Origin: Galaxea fascicularis | Taxonomy: Eukaryota; Cnidaria; Anthozoa; Scleractinia; Euphylliidae | Assembly (NCBI GenBank): GCA_948470475.1 | Contig: OX419346.1 | Coordinates: 6,496,684 to 6,560,683 of the forward strand | Reading direction: 5' to 3' | Length of the DNA: 64,000 bases | Part shown: piece by piece, positions 25,101 through 31,900 of the stretch | Layout: each line of letters begins with the position of its first letter | Position numbering within the stretch: the stretch's first letter is position 1 | Position numbers and translations under genes: made by a program | Notes under the pieces: generated by a model | The model's input: the letters and a program-made list of their open reading frames with translations, nothing else | What the model was told of the DNA's origin: nothing | Databases searched by the model: none

Positions 25101-25562
25101 AGTTAAGTATGTTCGAGAAAAAAACAAAAGAGAAACCATAAAGTAAAAAATCTTGGTTATTCCAGTGCGTATTCTTGAGTATATTGCAATGAATCTAACC
25201 TTGCACAAAATTCAAGATGGCGGACTGCTCAAAAAAGCTCTCAAAAGTAATACGAATTAGTACGCATGCCCAAGCGTGACACTGTTCCTTTAACTTTTCG
25301 AAGTGGAAATATAAATTTAAGGTTTAAACGTAACGTCACCGCATCCTCGGCGACACGCACTGACACCTTTAAACGAGTTCTTTTGAGCTCTTTGGTCTTC
25401 CGAGAGTAAACAAATTACATTTACATTTTTTTAATGATTTAGATGATTTCTACATTCAAGTAATCAAACTAACTAATTGTATTTTTTTTTTTCTCTCTCT
25501 GCTAGGCTCTGCAAAGGGCAGGACACATTATCAGCGAAGTGAGAGATACACACATTTGGTAG
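1193..25562 (+). CDS. DNM1L: Dynamin-1-like protein (DRP1), mitochondrial/peroxisomal fission GTPase; complete, 23 coding exons
   Basis: Joined exons: 1193-1294, 3188-3245, 3844-3981, 4642-4718, 6201-6272, 6874-6960, 8377-8539, 8844-8924, 9438-9505, 10105-10209, 11722-11835, 12403-12494, 13558-13678, 14351-14497, 15997-16092, 16639-16743, 18232-18282, 18767-19003, 19127-19193, 19956-20007, 20639-20720, 21478-21555, 25506-25562. All introns are GT-AG, phases agree, and the total is 2250 nt (749 aa; human isoforms are about 736 aa). DRP1 is a cytosolic GTPase that assembles on mitochondria and peroxisomes and constricts them. Visible motifs: P-loop GAQSSGKSS (res. 32-40, split by intron 1), switch I T59, DLPG (172-175), TKLD (241-244), NRSQ (272-275), middle/stalk region to about 540, a Ser/Pro-rich variable region (about 543-638) and a GED ending in HIIS/THIW. 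The start is fixed by [15 protein letters not shown], which matches the family N-terminus. Oddity: the loop after switch I (about res. 70-112) is roughly twice the mammalian length, Lys-rich then acidic. No canonical AATAAA was seen near the stop; AATATA occurs at 25635. Confidence 0.96.
2950..2999. repeat. (TTGA)n simple repeat
   Basis: Imperfect tandem TTGA/ATAG units in DNM1L intron 1. A low-complexity microsatellite with no coding potential. Confidence 0.85.
3783..3833. repeat. (AAAT)n simple repeat just before DNM1L exon 3
   Basis: Runs of AAAT/AAATA end about 12 bp before the exon 3 acceptor at 3843. The A-rich tract displaces the normal pyrimidine tract; only a short TCTCTCTTTAAAG remains at the splice site. 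Confidence 0.85.
4837..5667. mobile_element. Non-autonomous TA-flanked DNA transposon, 831 bp
   Basis: The left end at 4837-4865 begins TACCGTATTTACTCGTGTAT and the right end at 5639-5667 is its reverse complement with two mismatches in 29. TA dinucleotides at the ends suit a Tc1/mariner/pogo-type insertion. Outside them is a second, more diverged inverted pair (about 4790-4836 and 5668-5700, both with GGAGTTTCAGTTCCAA), so the inverted arms are longer than the sharp ends, or this element sits inside an older one. No transposase frame is present. It lies in DNM1L intron 4. Confidence 0.75.
7402..7434. repeat. Two copies of a 12-bp perfect palindrome
   Basis: CCGTTCGAACGG occurs at 7402-7413 and again at 7423-7434, with further CCGAACGG/AACGG words up to 7490. 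The surrounding 7255-7640 also has diverged duplicates of a TCCTGGAA...CCTAGAATTTTG unit. Probably the ends of a decayed inverted-repeat element in DNM1L intron 6. Confidence 0.6.
10470..10742 (-). pseudogene. LINE reverse transcriptase C-terminal remnant
   Basis: The minus strand reads through a frame containing [20 protein letters not shown], then [20 protein letters not shown]. This SYxGAxLWNSLP...SLxxFKxxL pattern is the extreme C-terminus of the ORF2 of many CR1/L2-like non-LTR retrotransposons. No RT catalytic motif is retained. It lies in DNM1L intron 10, antisense to the gene. Confidence 0.65.
12701..12834. repeat. Hairpin repeat with ~55-bp arms
   Basis: 12701-12755 and 12781-12834 are inverted copies with a few mismatches; both contain AGTTGCCC and CCCCTCCCCTAAC or its complement. 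The spacer is about 25 bp. As single-stranded RNA or DNA it would fold into a near-continuous stem. DNM1L intron 12. Confidence 0.75.
12960..13156 (-). repeat. tRNA-like head joined to a TIR-element arm, copy 1
   Basis: On the minus strand an A-box-like TAGCTCAGTGGTAGGGC (about 13136-13151) is followed by a weak B-box GGTTAGACTCC (about 13097-13107). It then continues into sequence also found in the inverted-repeat element at 15420-15671 (TGACGTCAAAACG). The same order recurs at 17690-17880. It is either a SINE with a borrowed tail or a MITE that captured a tRNA fragment. Confidence 0.5.
15420..15671. mobile_element. MITE with ~100-bp inverted arms
   Basis: The left arm 15420-15532 (CACGAGTC, AAAGTAAAAA, TGTATAAAACA, GACGTCAAAA-like) is mirrored at about 15573-15671. 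Only about 40 bp of loop separates the arms. A T-run (about 15628-15641) expands the right arm. It is related to the element at 16936 and to the tails at 12960 and 17640. DNM1L intron 14. Confidence 0.65.
16110..16312. repeat. Pyrimidine-rich minisatellite next to DNM1L exon 15
   Basis: About four degenerate units of GACGGTTATGATATC-like plus TCAACCCCAATCC plus a C/T-rich spacer, starting under 20 bp after the exon 15 donor (16093). One unit is expanded by a run of about 14 C. A separate T-run of about 22 follows at 16327-16345. Confidence 0.7.
17043..17263. mobile_element. GGGAGCTTAAGC-family MITE, copy A
   Basis: Starts GGGAGCTTAAGCACGTGCG and ends with the near-exact reverse complement (arms about 50 bp, including the words for GCAACCGGAAGTG). 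It is flanked by TA on both sides. 221 bp, inserted within the 16936 element in DNM1L intron 16. Confidence 0.8.
17269..17633. mobile_element. Related GAGACC/GGGACT MITE, copy B
   Basis: Starts GAGACCTTACGCAACAACGA and ends TCGTTGCGTAAAGTCCC, so the arms are inverted copies, with GACGACGACGGCAACGAGAACG-type words. It follows copy A after 5 bp, with TA at its edges. The same internal words occur in the element at 57522-57895. Confidence 0.75.
17690..17880 (-). repeat. tRNA-like head joined to a TIR-element arm, copy 2
   Basis: On the minus strand: A-box-like TAGCTCAGAGGTAGGGGC (about 17859-17874), then GGGTTAGACTC (about 17815-17826), then the same AATCGATTCTATTTGTCA and TGACGTCAAAACTG tail seen in copy 1 at 12960-13156. 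Having the same junction twice implies one mobile unit, not chance adjacency. Confidence 0.5.
19630..19912. repeat. Dispersed repeat shared with CDK20 intron 7
   Basis: It shares ordered words with 58250-58535: TTTCATCA AGATACTACAG-like, GGATTATTTGTTTTGATCGA, TGTCGCTTCTTTTGG, AACAAAGGAATCA and TATTTTCCG-like. Same orientation in both copies. DNM1L intron 19. The repeat class is not recognised. Confidence 0.65.
20165..20445. mobile_element. Palindrome-bearing MITE, copy 1 (~280 bp)
   Basis: It contains two internal hairpins: GCGGGC...TACTGTACGGCCCGC, and CGGTCCGTACAGTAAGTTAC against GTAACTTACAGTACGGACC flanking a TTTATGGC...GGCCATAAG stem. A diverged copy lies in reverse orientation at 52608-52865 in CDK20. 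It sits in DNM1L intron 20, and a CpG-rich GCGCGCGCTTCGCGC word is inside. Confidence 0.75.
21351..21442. repeat. 92-bp palindromic element next to the exon 22 acceptor
   Basis: Begins CCCCGGTTGTTCCAA and ends with the complementary TTTGAACAACCGGGG. Inside are repeated GGATAGCGCTATCC, CTATCCAGTGGATAG and similar palindromic words, so nearly the whole unit can fold on itself. It ends 35 bp before DNM1L exon 22 (21478), in the branch-point region. Confidence 0.8.
21640..21749. mobile_element. Solo terminus of the TACCCTG (MULE-like) family
   Basis: It ends CCCTCTAGCACCCAGGGTA (to 21749), the same terminus type as the right end of the element at 55761-56818 (CCTCTGGCATCCAGGGTA). Inward are a run of A and a CTCGTGTTCGAGACTTCGCC stretch, mirrored loosely by CAGAGGTTATCTTTTTCC near 21640. 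No partner end or target duplication was found, so it is a remnant or solo end. DNM1L intron 22. Confidence 0.5.
21750..21990 (+). repeat. tRNA-derived SINE
   Basis: GGATGGCGCGGTGGTGAGAGC (A-box region about 21753-21770) is followed about 25 bp later by GAGTTCAATTCCC (B-box, 21795-21807), spaced as in RNA polymerase III tRNA promoters. The body (AAGTGGGTTGAGTTTGTCGC) is not tRNA. It directly abuts the MULE-like terminus at 21749. The 3' end is approximate. Confidence 0.65.
22096..24369 (+). CDS. LINE ORF2 fragment: reverse transcriptase, uninterrupted, endonuclease missing
   Basis: An open frame of about 757 codons from the first codon after an upstream stop (22093) to TGA at 24369. There is no clear ATG start: the conventional frame begins at a TTG (22162). 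RT motifs in order: [16 protein letters not shown] (fingers), [32 protein letters not shown] (motif A with catalytic Asp), [20 protein letters not shown] (motif B), [10 protein letters not shown] (motif C, YADD), then [18 protein letters not shown] and the C-terminal [12 protein letters not shown]. There is no upstream endonuclease domain, as expected after 5' truncation by incomplete reverse transcription. The family looks CR1/L2/Jockey-like. The sequence tail 24535-24560 is a short tandem (TAAAG)n, which such elements use as a 3' end. The intact frame suggests a recent insertion, sense to DNM1L, inside its last intron. Confidence 0.85.
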   Translation, partial: FNWQVFSNLSTSEVIDLYRTISLPSVRKSLKKRNAFLKLGFSSNVSRPVLKEVFNYKKANLEELKRTLSYVPWHVAMLDDDLDSIVSNWEDLFWAAVDDFVPKKKISGKQVPPWIDAEVKAQCRKKDKMSRKALKEKDQVYIDKFKSLRRDVKRLIRLKYNTYIKNLADKVESNPKKFWNFYSCKTKSRKLPPAMRRDLSDADPVFNPTDKANLFNNYFHSVFNLADNEPPPPGCHAKVSVHECLSHITLSESDVLTTLLHLNPSKSPGPDGIPSLLLKNLAPQISNSMTYIFNKSLNDGIFPSKWKDCNLTPVFKSDQKDVVSNYRGIALLPILSKVLERQVHSRLYQHVSGFLYSQQHGFRKQRSCITQLLQFVHTMAKSLDDGIQTDVIYLDMAKAFDRVPHEKLLYKLEMVGVRDPLLAWLRSYLVNRRHRTVIDGFASDWRYVPSGVPQGSIIGPLLFLIFINDIADDISTDTSIPLYADDAKCYRKLLDPADQAILQSDLNTIVDWSKSWGMSYNASKCKHLTVTKKQKPLETTYFLSDDILSKSACEKDLGVLVNTKLSWHDHIVNKVNKANKVLRLIRRTCGTQANTDVIKKLYIHLVRPHLDYASQVWSPHQAYLSNIIEGVQRRATKLMIGSKLSYSDRLLKTGLMSLSSRRIYLDLLFLFKCLHGQYDLDVSDYLQFYELEHESYNLRNTELMFKSIYARTNTFKYSFFPRVARSWNKLPLSVKKSDSVFKFKQKLKLFLSSNRLP
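24370..24560 (+). repeat. LINE 3' untranslated region and (TAAAG)n tail
   Basis: A T-run at about 24397-24416, then a short 3' region ending in about four tandem AAAGT units at 24538-24560. A microsatellite 3' end with no poly(A) is characteristic of CR1/L2-type LINEs. Confidence 0.7.
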
Positions 25563-26555
25563 TGGGAGATGAGACAAGAAGACTCAAACAAAACGAATGA
25601 AACGAAATACGGCAATAATGCCTGTGATGTATTTAATATAAATCATTTCATTTACTCTGAAAGAATGGCCGTTTTTGTATGGGTTAATAGCACTTTTTTC
25701 CTCGACAAAAATGCGAATCAAAAATTGGTTTAGGTAAAATATGGAGACCGTTCACTCCAAACTGTTTGTTTGGCTTTTTTTATTTAGTACCTCTATTCCC
25801 GTTAATTGTACGCAGAAACTTTCCGGACATGCTACGTTGTGAGAAAAGGCTTAAGTGGACTTTGACCTTATTTTTTGTGGTGCTTTGAACATGATGCATA
25901 CCGTCTATTTTGTATTGTTTACGTATCTCGCTAGTGCTGAACTCCTGTAGAATACTAAACTGAAGAGAAACATTGGATCTTTGATGCCTTTTCTGTGTTG
26001 TTGCTTTGGTTTAGGAGATACTGAGAAATGGGAATTGTCAAACGGATTTTATAAACCCTTCCCGATTCTGGTGTAGTTGATTTATAAGAAAAGAGGACCA
26101 AATTGACCTAAATTCATCTCAAAGTTTGAAACGAACCGCGGACTTCAGTCTGAATTCCCTTGGTCTGTCGTAACTAGTCAATATGTGGTATTCACGCAAT
26201 GTCTGTCACGGGACCATACTGAGCCACTTGAACAGAAATACTCGCTCAAAATTAGACTGCAAGCGTAGTGCTCAATTTCCTCAGATCGAATTCAACCGAC
26301 GCTGGAATTATAATGACCAGAGACCCTCCATATTTTTCTTCATTTTCTTCATCAATTCCAACGCATTTCTACCATCATGTCTCCTCATCCGGGCTTCGAC
26401 GCGTGCTAAATGCAATTCCGCTATCGACTCCAACAACGCTCTGAACATAACCCGGCCCGAATGGCCATAAAGGCCGCTTTGCAATTCGTCGCGAATTTCT
26501 TGTTTCCCTTTGCTTTGTGTCGAAAATAACAGAAATCCGTCGAGACCTTACGAAC
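25563..26555. other. Downstream flank of DNM1L (3' UTR plus intergenic)
   Basis: The first few hundred bases after the TAG should be the DNM1L 3' UTR. No AATAAA is seen close by; AATATA at 25635-25640 is the best near variant. Beyond that I see no gene or repeat with clear structure. Confidence 0.4.
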
Positions 26556-26889
26556 AATAGACCTTTTTACCGATACGGCGGCCATCTTGAATTCTATTGT
26601 TTTGACTGAGAAATTATGGGCTGCCGAGGGGGCAATCGCTGGAAAATTTATCGTATACACAGCTTTCAGGATAAATTTTTACTGCTTGTCTCTCATATTC
26701 CAAAACAAATATTACAAGCGTTACATCTTTCTGTCACGGTATTTGGCAGCGGTTTCTATGGTTAGCGAAAAATTATTGTTAAAAGTTATCACCACAGTAT
26801 TCTTTATAATTATTTCTCATCTGCCCCCTGGGTATCCCATAATTTCCTCGGAATTCAAGATGGCCGCCGTATCGGTAAAAAGGTCTATT
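26556..26889. mobile_element. MITE with perfect 39-bp terminal inverted repeats
   Basis: 26556-26594 (AATAGACCTTTTTACCGATA...) is the exact reverse complement of 26851-26889 with no mismatch in 39 bases. The element is 334 bp and has no transposase. Perfect arms point to recent insertion or gene conversion. The flanks (TTACGA left, TACGAT right) are similar, but I do not call a definite target duplication. Confidence 0.8.
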
Positions 26890-26904
26890 ACGATGATCAC
26901 GTGT

Positions 26905-27235
26905 GCTCATAAGCGTACGGGGCGGGGGGGGGGGGGGGGGCTGCCGCCCCCCAAACATTTTAAGCAACCTAGATTTTTTTGGGCAGCAAGAGAAATTTGG
27001 GCAAAACCAATTATTTAAGATGTTTTCAAGCTGTTTTCTGAATAGATAGATATTTTCTATTTTTACCTGAAGTCGGCACTGTAAAGCCAGTTAAATTCAC
27101 ACGAGACAGCTGTTGCCTAGCACGTGACGAGCGTCTGGTCATTTCGTAAAATTTGGGCAACTTTTAAGAATTTTTTGGGCAAATGATTCACCCCCCCCCC
27201 CCCGGCAAAAAGATGCCCGTACGCCTATGCGTGTG
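26905..27235. repeat. Inverted-repeat element with G- and C-homopolymers
   Basis: It opens ATAAGCGTACGGGGCGGGGG with a G-run of about 17-18 (26923-26940) and closes with a C-run (about 27191-27203), then ATGCCCGTACGCCTATGCG. The outer words CATARGCGTACGGG are inverted copies. TTTGGGCA is repeated inside. Intergenic. Confidence 0.65.
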
Positions 27236-28039
27236 CTATCCGATGTATCCTACCTGAATGTTCGCAACCACGTTTGTAAGTGAGCCGGCCCTTTTGTGCA
27301 ACAGTTTCGCTGGTTCACAGAACTGTAATCAGACAGCTTTCAACGAATGCGTCTACTGTTTGTTCGTGAGTAGCCTTTCAGGTCTTTTTACGATCCACGG
27401 AAAACGTTTAACGGAAAGCATCTACATCTACATGAATTTTAAGTCCTACAATGGGGGTACCTATCACTGCATCGCGAAGAATTGGAGTGTTTGTTTTGAA
27501 AACCATCGTCGAGTCGTTTCCTTAAAATCCGAAATCAAGAGTGGAGGTTCATCAAGAAAAATAAAGAATCAAATTATATAAGATTTCCACAAATAAATTA
27601 GATGATGCCTATATAGCCTGAAAATATTATATAACCTACCAAGCACACAACGCCTCAAGTTTCATTTATTTAACCCTTTAACTACCAAGATCTGATTATT
27701 ATTTTTTCATTTCTAGCTGCTACATCAGATTCGTTTGAGAGAATTTGGGGGTTAAATCAAGATAACACCCCCTGGGTGATAAGTTTGTCTGTTCTTATCA
27801 CGTGTCTGCTGGACAATGTATTGGTATTATAAGGGGAGCTGAGGTGATCACGCCCCACAATTGCACGATGATTTCAGCATGTGCTCCAGCAGGGAATCGA
27901 CATTCAGTATATTGTGAACAGAGAGGTGCGAGATAGTACAAGCCCTCTGACTTGGCCCGCAAAAACTTATGATTAATTGTACCGGTAAACTCATACCTTC
28001 TCGTGAAATTCCTTGTAATTACTTACAATTATTTTATAA
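27236..28039. other. Convergent intergenic spacer, no gene seen
   Basis: No conserved frame. AATAAA on the minus strand at 27665-27670 (630 bp past the SLC32 stop) could be a distal polyadenylation signal for that gene. The part around 27690-27860 resembles low-level dispersed repeats of the TGATAAG/ATATTGTAAGGAGA type also glimpsed at 18560-18600. Confidence 0.35.
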
Positions 28040-28166
28040 AAGCAATAGACCGCTTTTACGGCTCGTGATTTACAAGCTTTTCTTGTGTTGTCCTAACATC
28101 TCGACATCTCGCGTGGGTTTAATTTTGTTACGATGGGAAACCCATAGAAAATGCGGTCTATTGCTT
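28040..28166. repeat. Short inverted repeat in the presumed SLC32 3' UTR
   Basis: AAGCAATAGACCGC at 28040-28053 is exactly inverted at 28153-28166, giving a 14-bp stem 131 bp past the SLC32 stop. A minus-strand ATTAAA (28118-28123) lies in its loop and is a candidate polyadenylation signal. Confidence 0.55.
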
Positions 28167-28296
28167 AAATATGTGTCAGCGTACAAAGTACATTGCTGGC
28201 ACATTAATCAATACGGTAACGCGTAAACATAAACAACAACATAGCAAAGTTGCACTGTCTACGTGTCTCTTCGAAAAAAACATGTTTTCTTTAAGA

Positions 28297-28957
28297 TTAT
28301 TTAAGATATATTTTCATTATAGCTATCAAAGAAAACACGAGACCGAAACCCCCCGACAGGACCCCTATACAGACTATAAGTAAATTGATGACGTAACGAC
28401 GGCTGCTTATGTGGTCCAGATGGAGAGTGACATCAAACAAGCATGGAAACACAAGGGTTAGCATCACACCCGATATACTGCCAATAACTGCCATCAGTAG
28501 CGAGAACTGTGGTAACAGAACGGCAATCAAGACGGTAAAGACCACAAACAACGCCCTCAGTGAGTAGATCATGACACGCTCCTTGACGGTCAGTGGATGC
28601 TGTTCGTCTGGAAAGCAGGAGGGAATGCACGTGATCTGAGCCTTGTGCACGATGGTGATCATTGTGAACAGCGGTAGCGCGTAGGAAAACATGCCGTTAA
28701 GTCCCAGGAGGGAATTGGCTGTGTTTTGCAACGCGCCGGCTGGAAGGTTCTCGGAGATTTCTTGTTGTGTTTGGCTCTTGAAGGTAAGCACCGCAATGAA
28801 GCCGTACACGAGCTTCACCAGGGCTGAACCAACGAACGAATAATTCATGACACTGTTGAACTCTTCCGGTCTTTCCATTGTTTCTTCAATACCTTATAGG
28901 GAGGTAATGTTGACAGTGAGAATTTTCATAAGGTTTCAACCTTTTCATTACTTTTAT

Positions 28958-28991
<34 letters not shown>

Positions 28992-31900
28992 TAATAAGGA
29001 TTTATATAGCGCTTTATCCCAAGGCTCAAACCGCTTTACAACACTTTATTTGCCAGACTGCTTTTTTAGGGGCAAATTGCAGCCACGTAGTTTACGATCT
29101 TATTAGAATGAATAGTAGAATCAACACAGGTGCCCCCAGAACAGAATAAGTAAAAGACCATCACACCGGGGACTACGTCCCCTACTCTTACCAATCAGTG
29201 TATGGGTTCTTTAACGAACCACAGCAGTACTGTGAGACGGGACCTCCAGTTTATCGTCCTTATCCGAGAAGACTAGAAAGTCTAACCATTTGCAGATGTT
29301 ATTACAAACGTAGCACTTTCTCCTCAGTTATTTAAAGACCCTGAGACCCCGAGTGTTGGTCCGGCCGGGGCTTGAACCCCCGACCTCCCGCACAGCAGTC
29401 CGGTGCTCTACCAACTGAGCCAACCGGTCGGTTTTATATCGATAATACCTTTCATTTCACGTTTATTGTGCTACCTCATAAAGATATAATTGCACACAGT
29501 CAGCGGTTGTAGAGTTAATAATTACGATAGGGTAAACTAATTACAATAATATGATGCGATGGAGTCCCGAAGACTCCTGGGCTAGTTGACAGGTCAATAA
29601 TAGATTGAGGTAAGTTGTTCCAGTTAGTTAGTGTTTTAGGTAAAAAACTGTATTTGTACAAAATAATTTGTACGAGCTGAGAGTGGGATGTAGTGTGTGT
29701 CTTGATCTCCTGTTGGGTGTCTTGAGTGCCGGATTCCAGGAAGAGAGGCCAAATTATTTAAGCCTTTATTAAAGAGAATTACTCTGTCCATTTGTCTGCG
29801 AAGCTTTGAAGGTGGCCAGCCAAGTTTTTTCAACATCATTGACATAGAGCCAGGCTCGTAGCTTTCATAATCAGAAAGGACAAAACGTGCTGCTCTACGT
29901 TGAATCTTTTCGACTTCGGCAATAAGCTGTTCAGTGTGGGGATCCCAAGCACAGCTGGCGTATTCTATGAGTGGTCTGACTAGACTCATGTACGCTGCTT
30001 CTTTTAATGCTGGATCACAAGCAGATAAATTTCGTCTTAGTAGGCCAAGCATTTGGTTAGCCTTGCAAGTAATGTTAGCAACATGACGATTCCATCGTAG
30101 ATCATTAGTGATGGTCACACCTAGGTATTTCGTATGTGTGACAGAGTCAAGGGCTCTCAAAAGCTTTTTCCTTAAATCCTTACTATTTTCCACTTGCCAG
30201 TTTTGTTGTGAAGAACGAAGATATTTAATGTAAGTGAGTACTAGCCAACAATGTAAAGTGTGAGAAACTTAGCAAAATAAACATTTAAGTAACCCGCCGT
30301 TTTGCACGCAGGCACAATCAGTTAGTGTACCAGAAGAAATGTCGGTAGCTATTTTTGGTCACAATTTGAAGTAGTGGAGGCCCCATATTTGTTATCAATG
30401 AACTATGGTGTGACTGAGGGCCTTTTCATATAATCTCGGTTAACCGGGCTGGCTCGGTTACCGAGATAAAATTGGTTTCTGTTCATATGGCGACTTTCAG
30501 CCCACTTTCCGAGAGTGGAAATTTTGAAAAATTGGTGACGCGACCATCTAACGAACAAGCCTGGCGAGTATTTTTCGATTTTCTTTGTTACGTAGCCTTA
30601 AATATCCTTTGACTTTACGTCAACTATCAAATGAGATTATTCCTGGCTTAATTTTCGACGAAAAGAGAAGTAAAATCTCGGTAATGTCCGTTCTATCACG
30701 AAAATGCATTGTATTATTTTCCTCCCAGTAACCTGGCTGAAGTATTCTTATGGCAAAATTTCGAGCCCACTTACTGAGATCCCGTTTGGAAAAACCGAGA
30801 TCTCGGGAACCCGGAGCCAGCCTGCTCTCTCATATGAACACGTCGAAATTTTTGCAAAGGATTTAGCGGCGTGGCAAGATCTCGGATCCGGCAGCCCGGT
30901 CAACCAGGCTCATTTAAAGAGGCGCTGACGGGCTGATTACATGACGACTTTCAGCCCGGGGCTGAAAAACAGACAGCGATTACTTGGGTTTTTCAGCCCG
31001 TTTAATTTGGTCGGGCTGAAAATTCCAGCCCGGACCGAAACTTTGATCATATAATCGCAATTCTTTAGCCATTAGGCATTGCTTCAGAGAACCGGGCTGC
31101 AGATTCAGCCCGGGCTGAAACTCGCCATGTAATCCGTCTCTGAGTAGGCGGCAGAAAATTTCTTCCTAGGCGACAAAGTCGCTGGCTGCGGCACATTTTG
31201 ACTGGACTGTAGATGAATTGCCATCCTATAACAGACTTATAATTAAACGAGGCACTGGTCCATTAACTCTTTACGCTCTAGATCTTATATCCGCATGTAT
31301 AAGCATGTCTGCATCATCGAGGAGGCCGGCAGCTATGTATATCTAGGGAAAACATTGACGCAATGACGGTGACCCACTTCCTGAGATTAGGAGGAGGATT
31401 GCACTTGGTTGGGTAGCCTTTAGTAAAGTGGATAACATGAGAAGCCGCAAGGCAAGTATCAAGATCAAGAGGAAGATACAAGATGAGTACATTCGACCAG
31501 TAAATGACTTATTGTTACGAGACATGGGCACTGGACAACTACCCTATGACGGAGAAGATTGCGGTCACACAGCGAAAGATGGAACGCAGAAATGCTCTGG
31601 ACATTACCCTTTGTGATCGGCGAAAGCGAAACACCTGGATTCGACAAGAAACTGGTGTAAGCGACATCGTCAACGTTATCAGAATGGCTAAGCATAGATG
31701 GGCAGGTCATATTGCACGGCTATCAAATAATCGATGGACTACCAGTGCGACAGTGTCAGTAGCTGATCAAGCGCCTCAGTTTGCATGACAAGGAATGGTA
31801 AGATTTCTCGGAAATCTCTTGGGGTAATTGGAACAATTGATATGATGAGATTTTGTATGAAAAACCATGTTGGCCAAGAACATCCAACATTGTAGGGTGT

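Larger units (their letters stand above)
22044..25289. mobile_element. TTAA-flanked DNA element containing a LINE (3.25 kb)
   Basis: AGGAACAGTGTCA at 22044-22056 is exactly inverted at 25277-25289, and each end is bordered by TTAA (22040-22043; 25290-25293). The similarity continues inward around GCATGCGCA/GCATGCCCA. TTAA targets are typical of piggyBac and Kolobok transposons. Inside are the LINE and, at 24645-24749, a short frame reading [20 protein letters not shown] then [14 protein letters not shown], perhaps a leftover of the element's own gene. In DNM1L intron 22. Confidence 0.7.

Noticed and set aside
26587..27018. 143-codon plus-strand frame between DNM1L and SLC32
   Set aside because: It spans a MITE right arm and a G-run; no conserved motif.
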